NCBI GenBank assembly: GCA_017450685.1
Contig: JAFSTB010000007.1
Location: forward strand, 1-64,000
DNA length: 64,000 bases
Direction of reading: 5' to 3'
Source of the DNA: Paludibacteraceae bacterium
GTDB taxonomy: Bacteria > Bacteroidota > Bacteroidia > Bacteroidales > Paludibacteraceae
The notes under the pieces are model-generated. The model was given only the letters and a program-made list of their open reading frames with translations, was not told where the DNA came from and did not search any database. Below, in pieces: positions 46,594 through 56,353 of this stretch (the stretch's first letter is position 1; the number at the start of each line of letters is the position of its first letter). Both the position numbers and the translations under genes were made by a program.

Positions 46594-47622
46594 TCAGTTG
46601 ATAGTCATTTCCCCTGCAATGTCTTGTTGCAGGCGTTGCTTTATTTTCAGGTTGTTGCCGGCATACTCACCTAAGACGAGCATCATCTTAGCCAGCAGTG
46701 CTTCTGTGGTGATGTCATATCCGGATATGACACCGGCTTTGAGGAGGTTCATACTCACCTCATATCGTCCCATCTCGACGCTTCCGGTGCTGCATTGCGT
46801 TTTATTAACAATGACTATGCCTCTGTCAACAGCCGCTTTTATCTGCTCATAGAGCCAAGGGCAGGAAGGTGCGTTGCCGGCACCGTAAGTCTCAAGCACT
46901 ACTCCATGCAGGTTAGGCGCATTAAGGATGGCATCCACCAGATGTTCGGTTATACCGGGGAAGAGTTTGATAACAGCCACATTAGGGTCGATATGTTGGA
47001 ACAGAGTAAGAGAGGAATTGCCTTCCGGATAGCGAATCAGTCGTTTACGATAGTGTATGTGCACACCGGCTTTAGCAAGTGAGGGATAGTTGTTGCTCAC
47101 AAATGCCTCGAAGTGTTCGGCATTATTTTTTGATGTTCTATTGGCTCTGAATAGTTTGCCGTTGAAATAGAGGCATACCTCCGGAACGAAACTATTGCCT
47201 TTTTCGTCTTTGGCTGCTGCTATTTCGATGGCGGTGAGCAGGTTTTCTTTAGCGTCGGAGCGCAATATACCCACCGGCAATTGGCTTCCGGTAAAGACGA
47301 TAGGTTTTTGCAGGTTTTGCAGCATAAAACTCAGTGCGCTTGACGAATAAGACATTGTGTCTGTTCCGTGCAGAACGACAAAACCGTCATAGGCTTCATA
47401 GTTCTTATATATTATTTGCGCGATTCTGACCCAGTCGTTAGGGTTGACATCAGAGGAGTCGATAAGCGGCTCAAAGGGCAGCATATCAATGTCCATATCT
47501 GCGGCAAATAGTTCGGGAACGAAGGCTTTGAAAGTGTCTGTATCAGCGGGGCGAAGTGCTCCTGTTTGCGGGTTTCGCACCATAGAGATGGTGCCTCCGG
47601 TAAGAATGACGAGAATCTTCAT
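46594..47622 (-). CDS. ansA: L-asparaginase, type I
   Basis: A 342-residue asparaginase from the ATG at 47622 (MKILVILTGGTIS; a TTG at 47628 would add two residues). Active-site threonines are in TGGTIS (8-13) and HGTDTMSYSS (about 86-95). There is no signal peptide, so it is the cytoplasmic form that makes aspartate and ammonia. Its 28-nt leader starts from a strong promoter. Confidence 0.95.
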   Translation of the reverse strand: MKILVILTGGTISMVRNPQTGALRPADTDTFKAFVPELFAADMDIDMLPFEPLIDSSDVNPNDWVRIAQIIYKNYEAYDGFVVLHGTDTMSYSSSALSFMLQNLQKPIVFTGSQLPVGILRSDAKENLLTAIEIAAAKDEKGNSFVPEVCLYFNGKLFRANRTSKNNAEHFEAFVSNNYPSLAKAGVHIHYRKRLIRYPEGNSSLTLFQHIDPNVAVIKLFPGITEHLVDAILNAPNLHGVVLETYGAGNAPSCPWLYEQIKAAVDRGIVIVNKTQCSTGSVEMGRYEVSMNLLKAGVISGYDITTEALLAKMMLVLGEYAGNNLKIKQRLQQDIAGEMTIN

Positions 47623-47656
47623 AGGCAATCCTTTATCGCTTTTACATTTTGCGGGG

Positions 47657-47687
47657 CAAAGTTAGGCAAGATAATTGGATTTGCAAA
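47657..47687 (-). promoter_or_regulatory. Promoter of ansA
   Basis: On the minus strand TTTG (47684-47687) is followed after 19 nt by TAACTTTG (47657-47664), 35 bp upstream of the start codon. Confidence 0.8.
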
Positions 47688-47785
47688 ATATTGTTAGCAT
47701 TTAATATGGATTTTTCAGTGAGTTAGGTGTTTTTTATGTCAATGGCACAAGATTTGTACAATTATCGAAGTAAAAAAAGCACTTT

Positions 47786-48469
47786 ATGGATAGGCGTAGT
47801 GATTCCTTATTGTTAGTAGAGAGTGATGTTTCTTTTGGTTCGTTGTTATCTGAGAACTTGCGCAGTGTGGGTTACACGGTGAGGCTTGTCTATTCGGCAT
47901 TAGATGGTTTGCAAGAGTTGGCGAGGAACAATATCGATGCCTGTTTGTATGACTGTTCGGTGTCGGATATGGACGCGTTGAATTGGGTTAATGAGGTTCG
48001 CTTGCGGGGTATAGATGTACCGTTACTCATTCTTTCCAATGAGAGTGACACTGATTTTCTGGTGCATAGTTATGAGGCCGGTATAGATTCTTATATTGTT
48101 AAGCCATTTTCTATCAAGTTGTTATTATGTCAATTGCAAGCGTTGATACGTCTATTTCACAGGCGTGATACCATCGTTCAGACCTTATTTGAAGTGGGCG
48201 GTGTAGTGTTTGACAGTGAGCACCAGATATTAGGTAAGACGAAGATGAGTACTCGCGAGAGTGAACTGATGCGATTGCTGTGTATGAGTAAAGGTCAGAT
48301 TGTATCTCGTTCGTTGATACTGAGTAGGTTGTGGCAACATAACGACCAATTTGCCGCTCGTTCGTTAGCCGTTTTTATTTCTCATTTGCGTAGTTATCTT
48401 GTAAAAGAACATTCCCGTGCACTGATATTATCCGTACACGGGAAAGGATATAAGATCATTGACAATTGA
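47786..48469 (+). CDS. OmpR-family response regulator, orphan
   Basis: A 227-residue two-domain regulator. The receiver (1-118) has the acidic pair Glu12/Asp14, phosphoacceptor Asp56 (CLYDCSVSD), Ser84 and Lys106 (IVKPF), so it is probably phosphorylated. Residues 130-225 form a winged-helix OmpR/PhoB DNA-binding domain (STRESELMRLL, VHGKGYKI). No histidine kinase is adjacent, so the partner is elsewhere or absent. The last codons (Ile-Asp-Asn-stop) are the first units of a heptanucleotide array. Confidence 0.9.
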   Translation: MDRRSDSLLLVESDVSFGSLLSENLRSVGYTVRLVYSALDGLQELARNNIDACLYDCSVSDMDALNWVNEVRLRGIDVPLLILSNESDTDFLVHSYEAGIDSYIVKPFSIKLLLCQLQALIRLFHRRDTIVQTLFEVGGVVFDSEHQILGKTKMSTRESELMRLLCMSKGQIVSRSLILSRLWQHNDQFAARSLAVFISHLRSYLVKEHSRALILSVHGKGYKIIDN

Positions 48470-48485
48470 TAATTGACAATTGACG
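48458..48485. repeat. Heptanucleotide array overlapping the response-regulator stop
   Basis: Four consecutive 7-bp units ATTGACA, ATTGATA, ATTGACA and ATTGACG occupy 48458-48485. The first includes codons Ile-Asp-Asn and the stop TGA lies at 48467-48469. GH78 ends 3 bp further on the other strand. Confidence 0.85.
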
Positions 48486-48487
48486 AT

Positions 48488-50788
48488 TTATTTCAGCGTT
48501 ACAATTATATCGTTGTCACCTTGTATTTCTTGTTTATTGCCATCGGGAGTTATGACGGTGGCTTTTATTTTTCCGGGTAAGGATATATGCCACTTAACGG
48601 TATTATCATTCTGTCTGACCCAATGTGAAGAAATTGGTCCGTCAACTGATTGATAAGTAGCATTTACGAAGTCCAATCCGGCGGGGAAATACGGTTGCAT
48701 AGTCAAGTGTCGGTATGCTATATCGTCAGGTCGAATACCTGCAAGGTCTTCAAAGTACCACAGCAGTAAATCGCCGAGCAACATAACATGGTTGCCTGAG
48801 TTCATAGCCGGATTAGCTGTATCGCCGTTCCATAGTTCCCAAATAGTAGTAGCCCCGTGAGTGAGCATATATCCCCAACTGGGATAGTCGGTTCTGGTGG
48901 CAAGCAAGTAAGCGATATCACCTCTGCCTCTGCGTGTGAGTGTTCGCATAAGATGCTGAATACCTATAACGCCGCAACTCACATGTCCGTGCCACAGGTT
49001 TTCCGTTGTATTGACTATTTGATTGAAAGTTTTTTCTTCTTCCCCTTCGGGTACTAATCCCAGAGCGAGACCAAGCAGGTTGGCGGTGAGTGTTTGATTG
49101 TCGTAGCCGCCGGTGTCATAGTGGTAGAATTTTTTATTGAAGGCGTTGCGTATGTTTTTCGCCAATTGTTGGTATTCCACCCTATCCTCTTCTTTGCCCA
49201 ATAAAGAAGCAAAGAGTTGCATTTTTTCGAGCAATCCATAGAAGACGGCAGTTGACAGTACAGTGTCGTTAGTTATGCGCGAAGGGTCTTTACTATGAAT
49301 TAGATACAGATCTTCGGGCGGCATACACCAATCGCCGTATGTATCAACGGTGAGCAGACTATCGCGCATACTCTCTTTGAGGGTGTATTGCAACCATTGC
49401 CGCATAGAGGGATAATGGAGTCGGAAACCGTCTTCAATGCCGAAGCGTTCATAGAGCATATATGCTACACTTATATAGGTGCCGGTCCAAGTGACGTTGG
49501 CGTGTCGTAATCCGCCCCAATATTCGGGTGCGATATCTGCTATCTGTCCTTCTTCGTTTTGTGTCTCTTCGATATCTTGCAGCCACTTGAGGTAGAGGTT
49601 ATGATTGTCGAAGATCATACTTTCACCGAAGCACCCAGTGAATCGGTCGCCGAGCCAACCGAGCCTTTCGTCGCGTTGCGGACAGTCGGTAGGGAAACCG
49701 TGATAATTGCCTTGAATACCATGTTTGGCAGCCTCAAAAAGGCGATTAAGGATAGTATCGGAGCAAGTAAAAGAGCCGGTTACAGGCATATCGTCGGCAA
49801 TAACTATACCCTGTATATCAGCCGCTTGCGGAAGCGATGTCAGTCCCGTTATCTCTGCATAGCGAAAGCCTTGATAGACGGTGGAAGGGCAATAAGTGAA
49901 GGTATTATTGTCACGTGGGATGTAAGTATTAGTACATCTTGCATGACGCAGATTGTCGGTATAGACGGTTTGTTGGTCAGTGGTCAGTGTTTCGGCTAAG
50001 CGAATAACGACAGGTTGTCCTTCTTCTCCTTGCGCTTTTATTTGCAGCCAGCCTACTATGTTTCTACCTACATCAACCAAAACATTTCCTTTGTCGTTTA
50101 GCCAAACGCGCACTGCTTGCAGAGTGTCAACAGGTACTATTCCTTTGTGTGTCTGTTCCTGAAGTGTTCCTTTAGGTGAAGGCAACTTATCGGCTTTTTT
50201 CCAATGAGTTATCTCTTCGTATCGTGCGTCATAAGTCTCACCGTCATAGAGGTTATTTGAGCGAATAGGGCCTTGGTCGGATGCTTGCCATGATGTGTTG
50301 GTAGGTATGGTGATAGAGCCGTTGTCGGTTTTGATTACTAATGCCGCTTTCACTCTTGGCACTCCCCAATCTGGCATACGATATTTGCCGAGCATACCCG
50401 TGAAATAGCCGCTTGCGAGACGTATTTGAATGGTGTTGGTATCTTTTTTCAGCAGAGATGTGACATCGTATGAGCGAAAGAGCAGAGAGCGGTCGTAGTT
50501 GGTAGGCAGCGGTCCAAAGACCTCATTAGTAATAGGTTGAGAGTTGATAAAAGCGTCGGCATAACCTCCTACGGCAAGATAAAACTGCGCTTCTTGTACA
50601 GTTTGATCAATAACGAATGTCTGTTTGAGGTATCTTGCGGGCAGGATAGCATGACCTAAGGTGTCTCGATACTCTTTTGTTTCAACGCCAATCCATTGCG
50701 CATTTTTTGTCCAATAGTGTTGTTTGTTTGATTGGCAGGCAGTGAGCCACATACCAAAGCAAAGCAAGAGAAAAAGGTTATTCTTCAT
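48488..50788 (-). CDS. Lipoprotein alpha-L-rhamnosidase (GH78)
   Basis: A 766-residue secreted enzyme. The start at 50788 gives a lipoprotein signal peptide with lipobox LTAC (Cys18), so it is membrane-anchored, probably on the cell surface. The frame's earlier start (50923) would lie inside the antiporter gene. The GH78 core includes FPTDCPQRDERLGWLGD (about 380-396), which carries the general-acid region, and WGYMLTHGATTIWELWNGD (about 645). It removes terminal rhamnose from plant polysaccharides or glycosides. It overlaps the antiporter gene by 4 bp. Confidence 0.9.
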   Translation of the reverse strand: MKNNLFLLLCFGMWLTACQSNKQHYWTKNAQWIGVETKEYRDTLGHAILPARYLKQTFVIDQTVQEAQFYLAVGGYADAFINSQPITNEVFGPLPTNYDRSLLFRSYDVTSLLKKDTNTIQIRLASGYFTGMLGKYRMPDWGVPRVKAALVIKTDNGSITIPTNTSWQASDQGPIRSNNLYDGETYDARYEEITHWKKADKLPSPKGTLQEQTHKGIVPVDTLQAVRVWLNDKGNVLVDVGRNIVGWLQIKAQGEEGQPVVIRLAETLTTDQQTVYTDNLRHARCTNTYIPRDNNTFTYCPSTVYQGFRYAEITGLTSLPQAADIQGIVIADDMPVTGSFTCSDTILNRLFEAAKHGIQGNYHGFPTDCPQRDERLGWLGDRFTGCFGESMIFDNHNLYLKWLQDIEETQNEEGQIADIAPEYWGGLRHANVTWTGTYISVAYMLYERFGIEDGFRLHYPSMRQWLQYTLKESMRDSLLTVDTYGDWCMPPEDLYLIHSKDPSRITNDTVLSTAVFYGLLEKMQLFASLLGKEEDRVEYQQLAKNIRNAFNKKFYHYDTGGYDNQTLTANLLGLALGLVPEGEEEKTFNQIVNTTENLWHGHVSCGVIGIQHLMRTLTRRGRGDIAYLLATRTDYPSWGYMLTHGATTIWELWNGDTANPAMNSGNHVMLLGDLLLWYFEDLAGIRPDDIAYRHLTMQPYFPAGLDFVNATYQSVDGPISSHWVRQNDNTVKWHISLPGKIKATVITPDGNKQEIQGDNDIIVTLK

Positions 50789-51771
50789 ATCTGTATCAAT
50801 CTGTAGGTTAGATAGATGGCATAGACAATAAGCAGGATGAGTCCTTCCCAGCGTTTTATTTCTCTTTGGTGGTTGGTTTTGACGAACAGCCACACGAGCA
50901 TACTTCCCACGGCAGCGCACCAAGCGTCAAGGATAATGCCATCGTATGCCGGCAGCGGACGAACGAGTGCACTGGAGCCCAAGATGAAGAAGACATTGAA
51001 GATATTAGAACCAATGACGTTACCTAAAGCTATGTCGCAATTCTTTTTCCATGCAGCCATAACGGAGGTGGCTAATTCCGGCAGTGAGGTACCTAATGCC
51101 ACTATGGTCAGTCCGATAACGGCTTGTGATACACCAAGATTGGTGGCCACCTGTACAGCCGATTTGACTATCATCTCGCCTCCAATCACTAATCCTGCTA
51201 ATCCCGCAATTATCAATAAGATGGCTTTACTTATTTTCATTGTATGTACTTCCATCACTTCATTTTCCTTGGGGTGGTCTTTGGCATGTCGCAAAGTATT
51301 ATAGAGGAAGACGGAGAAGAGGATGAGAAGCCCTACTCCACCCAACCGTGTTATGCCTGACACTTCTTCTCCCAAGGGGGACTGAATAGCCACAGCAGCA
51401 AAGACGAGTACGCCGGCAATGATACTCATAGGGATATCGAAGTCGCGTGAGCGTTTTTGTGAGGCTATGGGATAGACTAATGCCGTGAGGCCTAAGATAA
51501 CAAAGGTATTGATGATATTGGAGCCGAGGATATTAGTGATAGCGAGGTCGGTTGCACCGTCAGCCACCGACACCATATTAACCACAAACTCAGGCATCGA
51601 GGTGCCGAAAGCCACGACGGTGAGACCGATTACCAAGTCAGATATACCGTGTTTTTTAGCGACGGCAGAAGCCCCATCCACGAGCCAGTCAGCACCTTTG
51701 ACAAGGAGGATGAAGCCCACTATGAGCATCAGTATCAAGAGAAGCGGATGAGATAAAAGTGCTTGTATCAT
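50785..51771 (-). CDS. Calcium/sodium antiporter (CaCA family)
   Basis: A 328-residue inner-membrane exchanger with about ten membrane segments and two inverted repeats. The alpha-repeat signatures VVAFGTSMPEFVVN (51-64) and VALGTSLPELATSV (about 223-236) carry the conserved acidic residues; GNVIGSNIFNVFF is also typical. It resembles YrbG-type exchangers. It starts 6 bp before the ychF stop. Confidence 0.93.
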   Translation of the reverse strand: MIQALLSHPLLLILMLIVGFILLVKGADWLVDGASAVAKKHGISDLVIGLTVVAFGTSMPEFVVNMVSVADGATDLAITNILGSNIINTFVILGLTALVYPIASQKRSRDFDIPMSIIAGVLVFAAVAIQSPLGEEVSGITRLGGVGLLILFSVFLYNTLRHAKDHPKENEVMEVHTMKISKAILLIIAGLAGLVIGGEMIVKSAVQVATNLGVSQAVIGLTIVALGTSLPELATSVMAAWKKNCDIALGNVIGSNIFNVFFILGSSALVRPLPAYDGIILDAWCAAVGSMLVWLFVKTNHQREIKRWEGLILLIVYAIYLTYRLIQI

Positions 51772-51777
51772 AGTTGA

Positions 51778-52878
51778 TTACACATTAAATAAGAAGTGCA
51801 TTATATCACCGTCTTGCACTATATAGTCCTTACCTTCCACTCCCAGTTTGCCTGCGGCACGGCAGGCTGCTTCACCGCCGAGCGATATATAGTCGTCGTA
51901 CTTTATCACTTCCGCCCGAATGAATCCTTTTTCAAAGTCGGTATGAATGACTCCGGCGCATTGAGGTGCTTTCCATCCTTGTCGGAAGGTCCAAGCGCGC
52001 ACTTCGTCGGAGCCTGCAGTGAGGAAAGTGCGTAGGTTGAGCAGTGCGTATGCGGCTTTAATCAGTCGGTTAACGCCTGACTCTTTGAGTCCTATCTCTT
52101 CAAGGAACATCTGCCTTTCTTCATAGGTCTCCAGTTCAGCAATCTCAGCTTCCGTCTTAGCGGCTAAGACGAGAACTTGTGCGTTTTCTTGTGCTACAGC
52201 TTGTTTGACTGCTTCCACATATTTATTTCCTTTGACAGCCGATGCTTCATCCACATTGCAGACATACATAACAGGCTTATTAGTAAGCAGGAATAGGTCT
52301 TTGGCAGCCTCTTCTTCTTCCTTATTATTCAGTTCGACCGTTCTTGCCGATAGTCCTTGAGAGAGTGCTTGTTGGTATCTGAGCAGCAGTTCTAATGTCA
52401 GTTTGGCTTGTTTGTCGCCTCCCGCTTTGGCTTGTTTTTCTGTTTTTTGTATGCGTGCTTCCACTGTCTCAAGGTCTTTGAGTTGCAGTTCGGCTTCGAT
52501 AACCTCTTTATCGCGAATAGGATCAACGGTGCCATCTACATGTACCACATTATCGTCGTCGAAACATCTGAGTACATGTATGATAGCGTCTGTTTCACGG
52601 ATATTGGCGAGGAACTTATTTCCCAGTCCTTCACCTTTGCTGGCACCTTTTACTAATCCGGCAATATCGACTATCTCCACAGTAGTGGGTATGACACCGC
52701 GTTGTGGTTGGCACAGTTCGCCAAGACGGATAAGTCGTTCGTCAGGAACGGTGATAACGCCTACATTAGGTTCGATGGTACAAAACGGAAAATTAGCCGA
52801 CTGGGCTTTGGCATTGCTCAAACAATTGAACAAGGTTGATTTGCCTACATTAGGCAACCCTACTATTCCACACTTCAT
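51778..52878 (-). CDS. ychF: Redox-regulated ATPase YchF
   Basis: A 366-residue Obg-type P-loop protein with G1 GLPNVGKST (6-14), KSTLFNCLSNAKAQSANFPF and a C-terminal TGS domain (about 283-366, AWTFRQGWKAPQCAGVIHTD). YchF binds ATP in preference to GTP and has roles in oxidative stress and translation. All key residues are in place. Confidence 0.96.
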   Translation of the reverse strand: MKCGIVGLPNVGKSTLFNCLSNAKAQSANFPFCTIEPNVGVITVPDERLIRLGELCQPQRGVIPTTVEIVDIAGLVKGASKGEGLGNKFLANIRETDAIIHVLRCFDDDNVVHVDGTVDPIRDKEVIEAELQLKDLETVEARIQKTEKQAKAGGDKQAKLTLELLLRYQQALSQGLSARTVELNNKEEEEAAKDLFLLTNKPVMYVCNVDEASAVKGNKYVEAVKQAVAQENAQVLVLAAKTEAEIAELETYEERQMFLEEIGLKESGVNRLIKAAYALLNLRTFLTAGSDEVRAWTFRQGWKAPQCAGVIHTDFEKGFIRAEVIKYDDYISLGGEAACRAAGKLGVEGKDYIVQDGDIMHFLFNV

Positions 52879-52923
52879 ATAAATTGGTGATTTTTAGGGA
52901 ACTTTTAACTGTCCCTTATTTTA

Positions 52924-54276
52924 TTATTTCAGTGGCGTGCCAAGTATATTATACAGGACACCGTTTTTCTCGATAATTATTTGTCCGTCAAGCATATATT
53001 TATTTGCTTTATATGCTTTTTGTTCTTTGATGTCGTTTATAGCCGACAGTTGTTCTTCCGACAGGAAGTCACGCAGTCTTTTCTGAACACATTGTTTCTT
53101 TGAAGTGAGATTGATGCTGTGTCCTGTTTTTGATTGTCCTTCGCTCCATAATCCTCGGTTTGACCAGTTCTGTTCAATCATTCTGGGATCTGTTCCGTCC
53201 CATTTGGATATATAGTCGCCGTTTCCTGCATCTTCGGGATACCAATAGTTGAGACCTTCCACTTGAGGATAAGCAGCAAGCAGGTCAACCAAATCAGACA
53301 CTAATTGGTATTGTCCGTCCACGGAGATGGGCCATAAGGTAGAGGTGTCGTAGTTAGGACCATCAAAACTATATTGAAAATTGTAGGCGAACTCTACAAT
53401 ATGCACTTTTTTGTCGGGGAAAGTGGTAGCAAAATTGTCAAGACTCTGTTTGAGATTGACATTATTGGAATAACCGATACATGAAATGGCTTGTTGTGTG
53501 GTGAGTGTTCCGTGCCAGAAGGGATAATAACTCAAACCGATGATATCGAAGTCCACACCGTATTGAATCACTTTTTGATACCAATAGTTATTATAAGTGA
53601 TGTTGGTAGGTCTGTCGGTGTGAATTATTATTTGTGCATTGGGGCATTTGTCTCTTACGGCTTCACTTCCTACTTTGAGCAGTTGCGCAAAGGCATCCCA
53701 TTTATCGCCGTTGTAGTTGTAAGGATGTACGTTTCTTCCGCACATACCGTACATTATCTCATTGCCTATCTGTACGAAGTCGGGTGTGGCATTGTTGGCG
53801 ATGAGAGTGTCTAACACCATTCTTGTGTACTTAGCCACGGAGTCTGCCATCTGTTCATCGTTGGCTGACTGCCAAGCCGTTGGAGCTTTAATCTTGCTGG
53901 CATCAACCCAAAAATCGGAATAATGAAGGTCAAGCATAAAGTTGGCACCTTTGTCTTTGATACGTCGTCCGAGGGCTTTGACATAGTCAAGGTCTTGAAT
54001 GATGGTAATGTCGGTATTGACATTTTTGTAGTTGTTTTTTCCGAAGTCAGGGTCAGGGTTAACAAAGAGTCTGACGCGGAAGGTGTTCCAACCACATGAA
54101 TCGACGAGCCAAGTGACAAGGTCGTTAATACGTTTGCCGTTATCATCTTTATAATAAGAGATATTGGCTTCTATCTTCGGAAGCATACTGATGTCACCTC
54201 CAACAAATTTTCCTGAACCTGCCATTGCGGGCAAAAAGAGGGAAAGGGTCAGAACAGAAAGGATTATTTTTCTCAT
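52924..54276 (-). CDS. Arabinogalactan endo-beta-1,4-galactanase (GH53)
   Basis: A 450-residue secreted galactanase with a signal peptide (MRKIILSVLTLSLFLPAMA, cleavage near 19). The acid/base Glu173 is in VQIGNEIMYG and the nucleophile Glu295 in HIVEFAYN. GH53 enzymes cut beta-1,4-galactan side chains of plant pectin. A C-terminal extension (SAINDIKEQKAYKANKYM onward, about 410) resembles a short adhesive or sorting tail. With GH78 it suggests pectin-derived glycan use, but no SusC/SusD pair is here. Confidence 0.92.
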   Translation of the reverse strand: MRKIILSVLTLSLFLPAMAGSGKFVGGDISMLPKIEANISYYKDDNGKRINDLVTWLVDSCGWNTFRVRLFVNPDPDFGKNNYKNVNTDITIIQDLDYVKALGRRIKDKGANFMLDLHYSDFWVDASKIKAPTAWQSANDEQMADSVAKYTRMVLDTLIANNATPDFVQIGNEIMYGMCGRNVHPYNYNGDKWDAFAQLLKVGSEAVRDKCPNAQIIIHTDRPTNITYNNYWYQKVIQYGVDFDIIGLSYYPFWHGTLTTQQAISCIGYSNNVNLKQSLDNFATTFPDKKVHIVEFAYNFQYSFDGPNYDTSTLWPISVDGQYQLVSDLVDLLAAYPQVEGLNYWYPEDAGNGDYISKWDGTDPRMIEQNWSNRGLWSEGQSKTGHSINLTSKKQCVQKRLRDFLSEEQLSAINDIKEQKAYKANKYMLDGQIIIEKNGVLYNILGTPLK

Positions 54277-54540
54277 AGTGTTAAAAATTTATGTCGTTTA
54301 TGTTTGGGTCAAATCATATTTTTCGGAAAGATAATTCCTATAACAAGTCTGAGTGTTAACTTTTTCCCTTTCTTCTTATATTTCATCAAATATTTGTTTG
54401 GCTTTATTTCGTTGCAATCCTATTTTTCTCGTCAAGGCAGGGGATATGAGTTTCTGTTCCCATTGACATATATATATCTATAACAACAGATAAGTGAAAA
54501 ATATAGGTAATTAAGTATGTCACAATGTAAATGTGTTATT
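54277..54540. other. Gene-poor AT-rich spacer
   Basis: No gene, consensus promoter or repeat is seen in this 264-bp region between the GH53 start and the pseudogene end. Confidence 0.5.
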
Positions 54541-55140
54541 CTATAATTTCAGGCAACCGATGGGGATGATGCATATACCGTCAGCGCGACGGTAGGCGAG
54601 TGTACCGACAGCGGTGATAACCGCTTTGAAGGCAGGTTTGGACATCTGTTCGGTATTGATCTTCTTTTCCAGCGCATTGAGTGTCTTCACGGCAGAGGCA
54701 ATAGCCTCATCACCGCCGAGTTTGATTTCCACCAAACCATACTTACCATTTTTGAGGTGCACGATGGCATCGCACTCCAACTCCGTCTTGTCCCGATAAT
54801 GGAACACTCGTCCGTCAATGGCTTCCGCATAACACGCGCAAGTCGCGCACACAAAGCGTTTCTAAGAGGAAACCAAACGTTTTCAGGTCGTTCATCAAAT
54901 CATTTGGTCCTATATGCATAGCGGCAGCAGCAATGGCAGGATCCACAAAATAGCGTGTGTCTGACGTGCGTATGGCTGTTTTGCTACGCAGGTTCGGACT
55001 CCACGCCGGCATATCCTCCACCACGAACATCTTCCTAAGAGCAGTGAGGTAGTTCTCTACCGTTTGTACTGACAATGACTCGCTTGAGAGCGAAGCCCGC
55101 ATATCGTCCAAAATCACTTTTGCTGATTATACTGTTCCAT
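54541..55140 (-). pseudogene. Decayed AAA/DUF4143 ATPase
   Basis: A remnant of a DUF4143-type ATPase. The ATG at 55140 opens a short frame (MEQYNQQK, then stop), after which the frame continues with a C-terminal fragment (MILDDMRASLSSESLSV, then DTRYFVDPAIAAAA) that ends in an out-of-frame tail; the rest (YAEAIDGRVFHYRDKTEL to the end) is in another frame. So the N-terminal AAA domain was deleted and a single-base insertion near 54831 shifts the frame. The promoter TACCTTTG (55161-55168) remains. An intact relative lies at 56354-57700. Confidence 0.87.
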
Positions 55141-55160
55141 AATGATTCTGATTTTCGCGG

Positions 55161-55192
55161 CAAAGGTACTACTTAATTTTCACTCAACCAAT
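55161..55192 (-). promoter_or_regulatory. Retained promoter of the DUF4143 pseudogene
   Basis: On the minus strand TACCTTTG (55161-55168) is preceded after 20 nt by a weak ATTG (55189-55192). The spacing is ideal but the -33 box is poor. Confidence 0.5.
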
Positions 55193-55242
55193 TTTTTACG
55201 ATTTTTGTTTGAAAAACGGACACGGTTTTGTTTGAAAAACGG

Positions 55243-56340
55243 CTATTTGAAGTCGTGTTTTCCGCGTTTGGCTTGGCGGTAACGGCGGATAGCGAAATAG
55301 AGTTGTTTGGCTTTATCCTTGAGTCGTGTAAACCAGCCGTATTTACTGAAAACGATATGTGGAATATAGGCATAATGACCGCCATATTTGAGTTTATAGT
55401 CCGCCATACCGCAGAAGTTAAGGTCGCCGCATCCCTCTTGAGCCATTGTTTTGATGGCAGTCCATATCATCAGTTCGTTAGGGCAGTACTTCATATATCG
55501 TTGGAATGAAGCAGCTGTCCAAAACGAACATTCACCTTTGTCGAGGGTCCAGATGGCGGTAGCCATTATTTGGTCGTTGCCGTTGTCGTCGTTACCATGC
55601 ACTTCAAGCATCAGTATGCGGTGCGGGAAGAGTGCTTCACAGACGGCTTGCATCCGTTCGCGCTGTTGTGAGGGTTTAGGCACCGTACCTTTGCGTGCGC
55701 AAACTTCGGTTACCTGCTCGAAATGAATGCGTGTAAAGGCTTCTATGTATTCACGGCGGTCGATACGGTGAACGGTGAGACCCAGTTTAGTGGCTTTATT
55801 AACCGAGTATTTGGCTGATTTATAATGCAATCCCGCCCACAACTCTTCCGTTGTCTTTTCATGCAAGGGCAGGTGCAAGGTAGCACGAGTGGTGTAAGGT
55901 ATGGCAGCAAAATCCAACGCCGGTATTCTCACTTCTTCGTAAGGCACCCAGTCTTGATTACCGGTGTCGAATCGTAGAGCCCAATCGTCCACTTGCAGAT
56001 AGGAGGCTATATGGTCGCGGAAAAGCCAGTAGGCAAAGTCCTGATATACAGCCACTCGTTTGTCGGCTGACACGGGTTGGAAGAAGCACAGTCCTTGCGA
56101 ATAGGTGCCAATGCCGTCCATTGGGGCGCAGATCATAGTGATACCCATCCATACTTTTGTTCCGACAAAGAAACCTATATGTTGTTTGCCCTCAAAAACA
56201 GTGGTTATGAATGGTTTGCGCCCAATTCGGCGGGTATAGTCAGCCCACTGACGTGAATGGAAACAAGTGGAGTCGCAGCAAGACTCTATCATTTGCCAAT
56301 CGGATGCATTGGGCTTGAGTATGGTGAAAGAATAAATCAT
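55243..56340 (-). CDS. FemAB/GNAT-like acyl or aminoacyl transferase
   Basis: A 365-residue protein resembling the FemAB/BioF2-like GNAT superfamily. HSRQWADYTRRIGRKPFITT (28-47), LHYKSAKYSVNKATKLGLTV (about 171-190) and ELMIWTAIKTMAQEGCGDLNFCG (in part, about 300) fit the paired acetyltransferase fold used by FemABX and by acyl transferases in polysaccharide loci. It is in the same minus-strand locus as the adenylation enzyme and glycosyltransferases, so it may transfer an amino acid or acyl group to a glycan, but the substrate is unknown. Confidence 0.8.
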   Translation of the reverse strand: MIYSFTILKPNASDWQMIESCCDSTCFHSRQWADYTRRIGRKPFITTVFEGKQHIGFFVGTKVWMGITMICAPMDGIGTYSQGLCFFQPVSADKRVAVYQDFAYWLFRDHIASYLQVDDWALRFDTGNQDWVPYEEVRIPALDFAAIPYTTRATLHLPLHEKTTEELWAGLHYKSAKYSVNKATKLGLTVHRIDRREYIEAFTRIHFEQVTEVCARKGTVPKPSQQRERMQAVCEALFPHRILMLEVHGNDDNGNDQIMATAIWTLDKGECSFWTAASFQRYMKYCPNELMIWTAIKTMAQEGCGDLNFCGMADYKLKYGGHYAYIPHIVFSKYGWFTRLKDKAKQLYFAIRRYRQAKRGKHDFK

Positions 56341-56353
56341 TAGTACAGATATA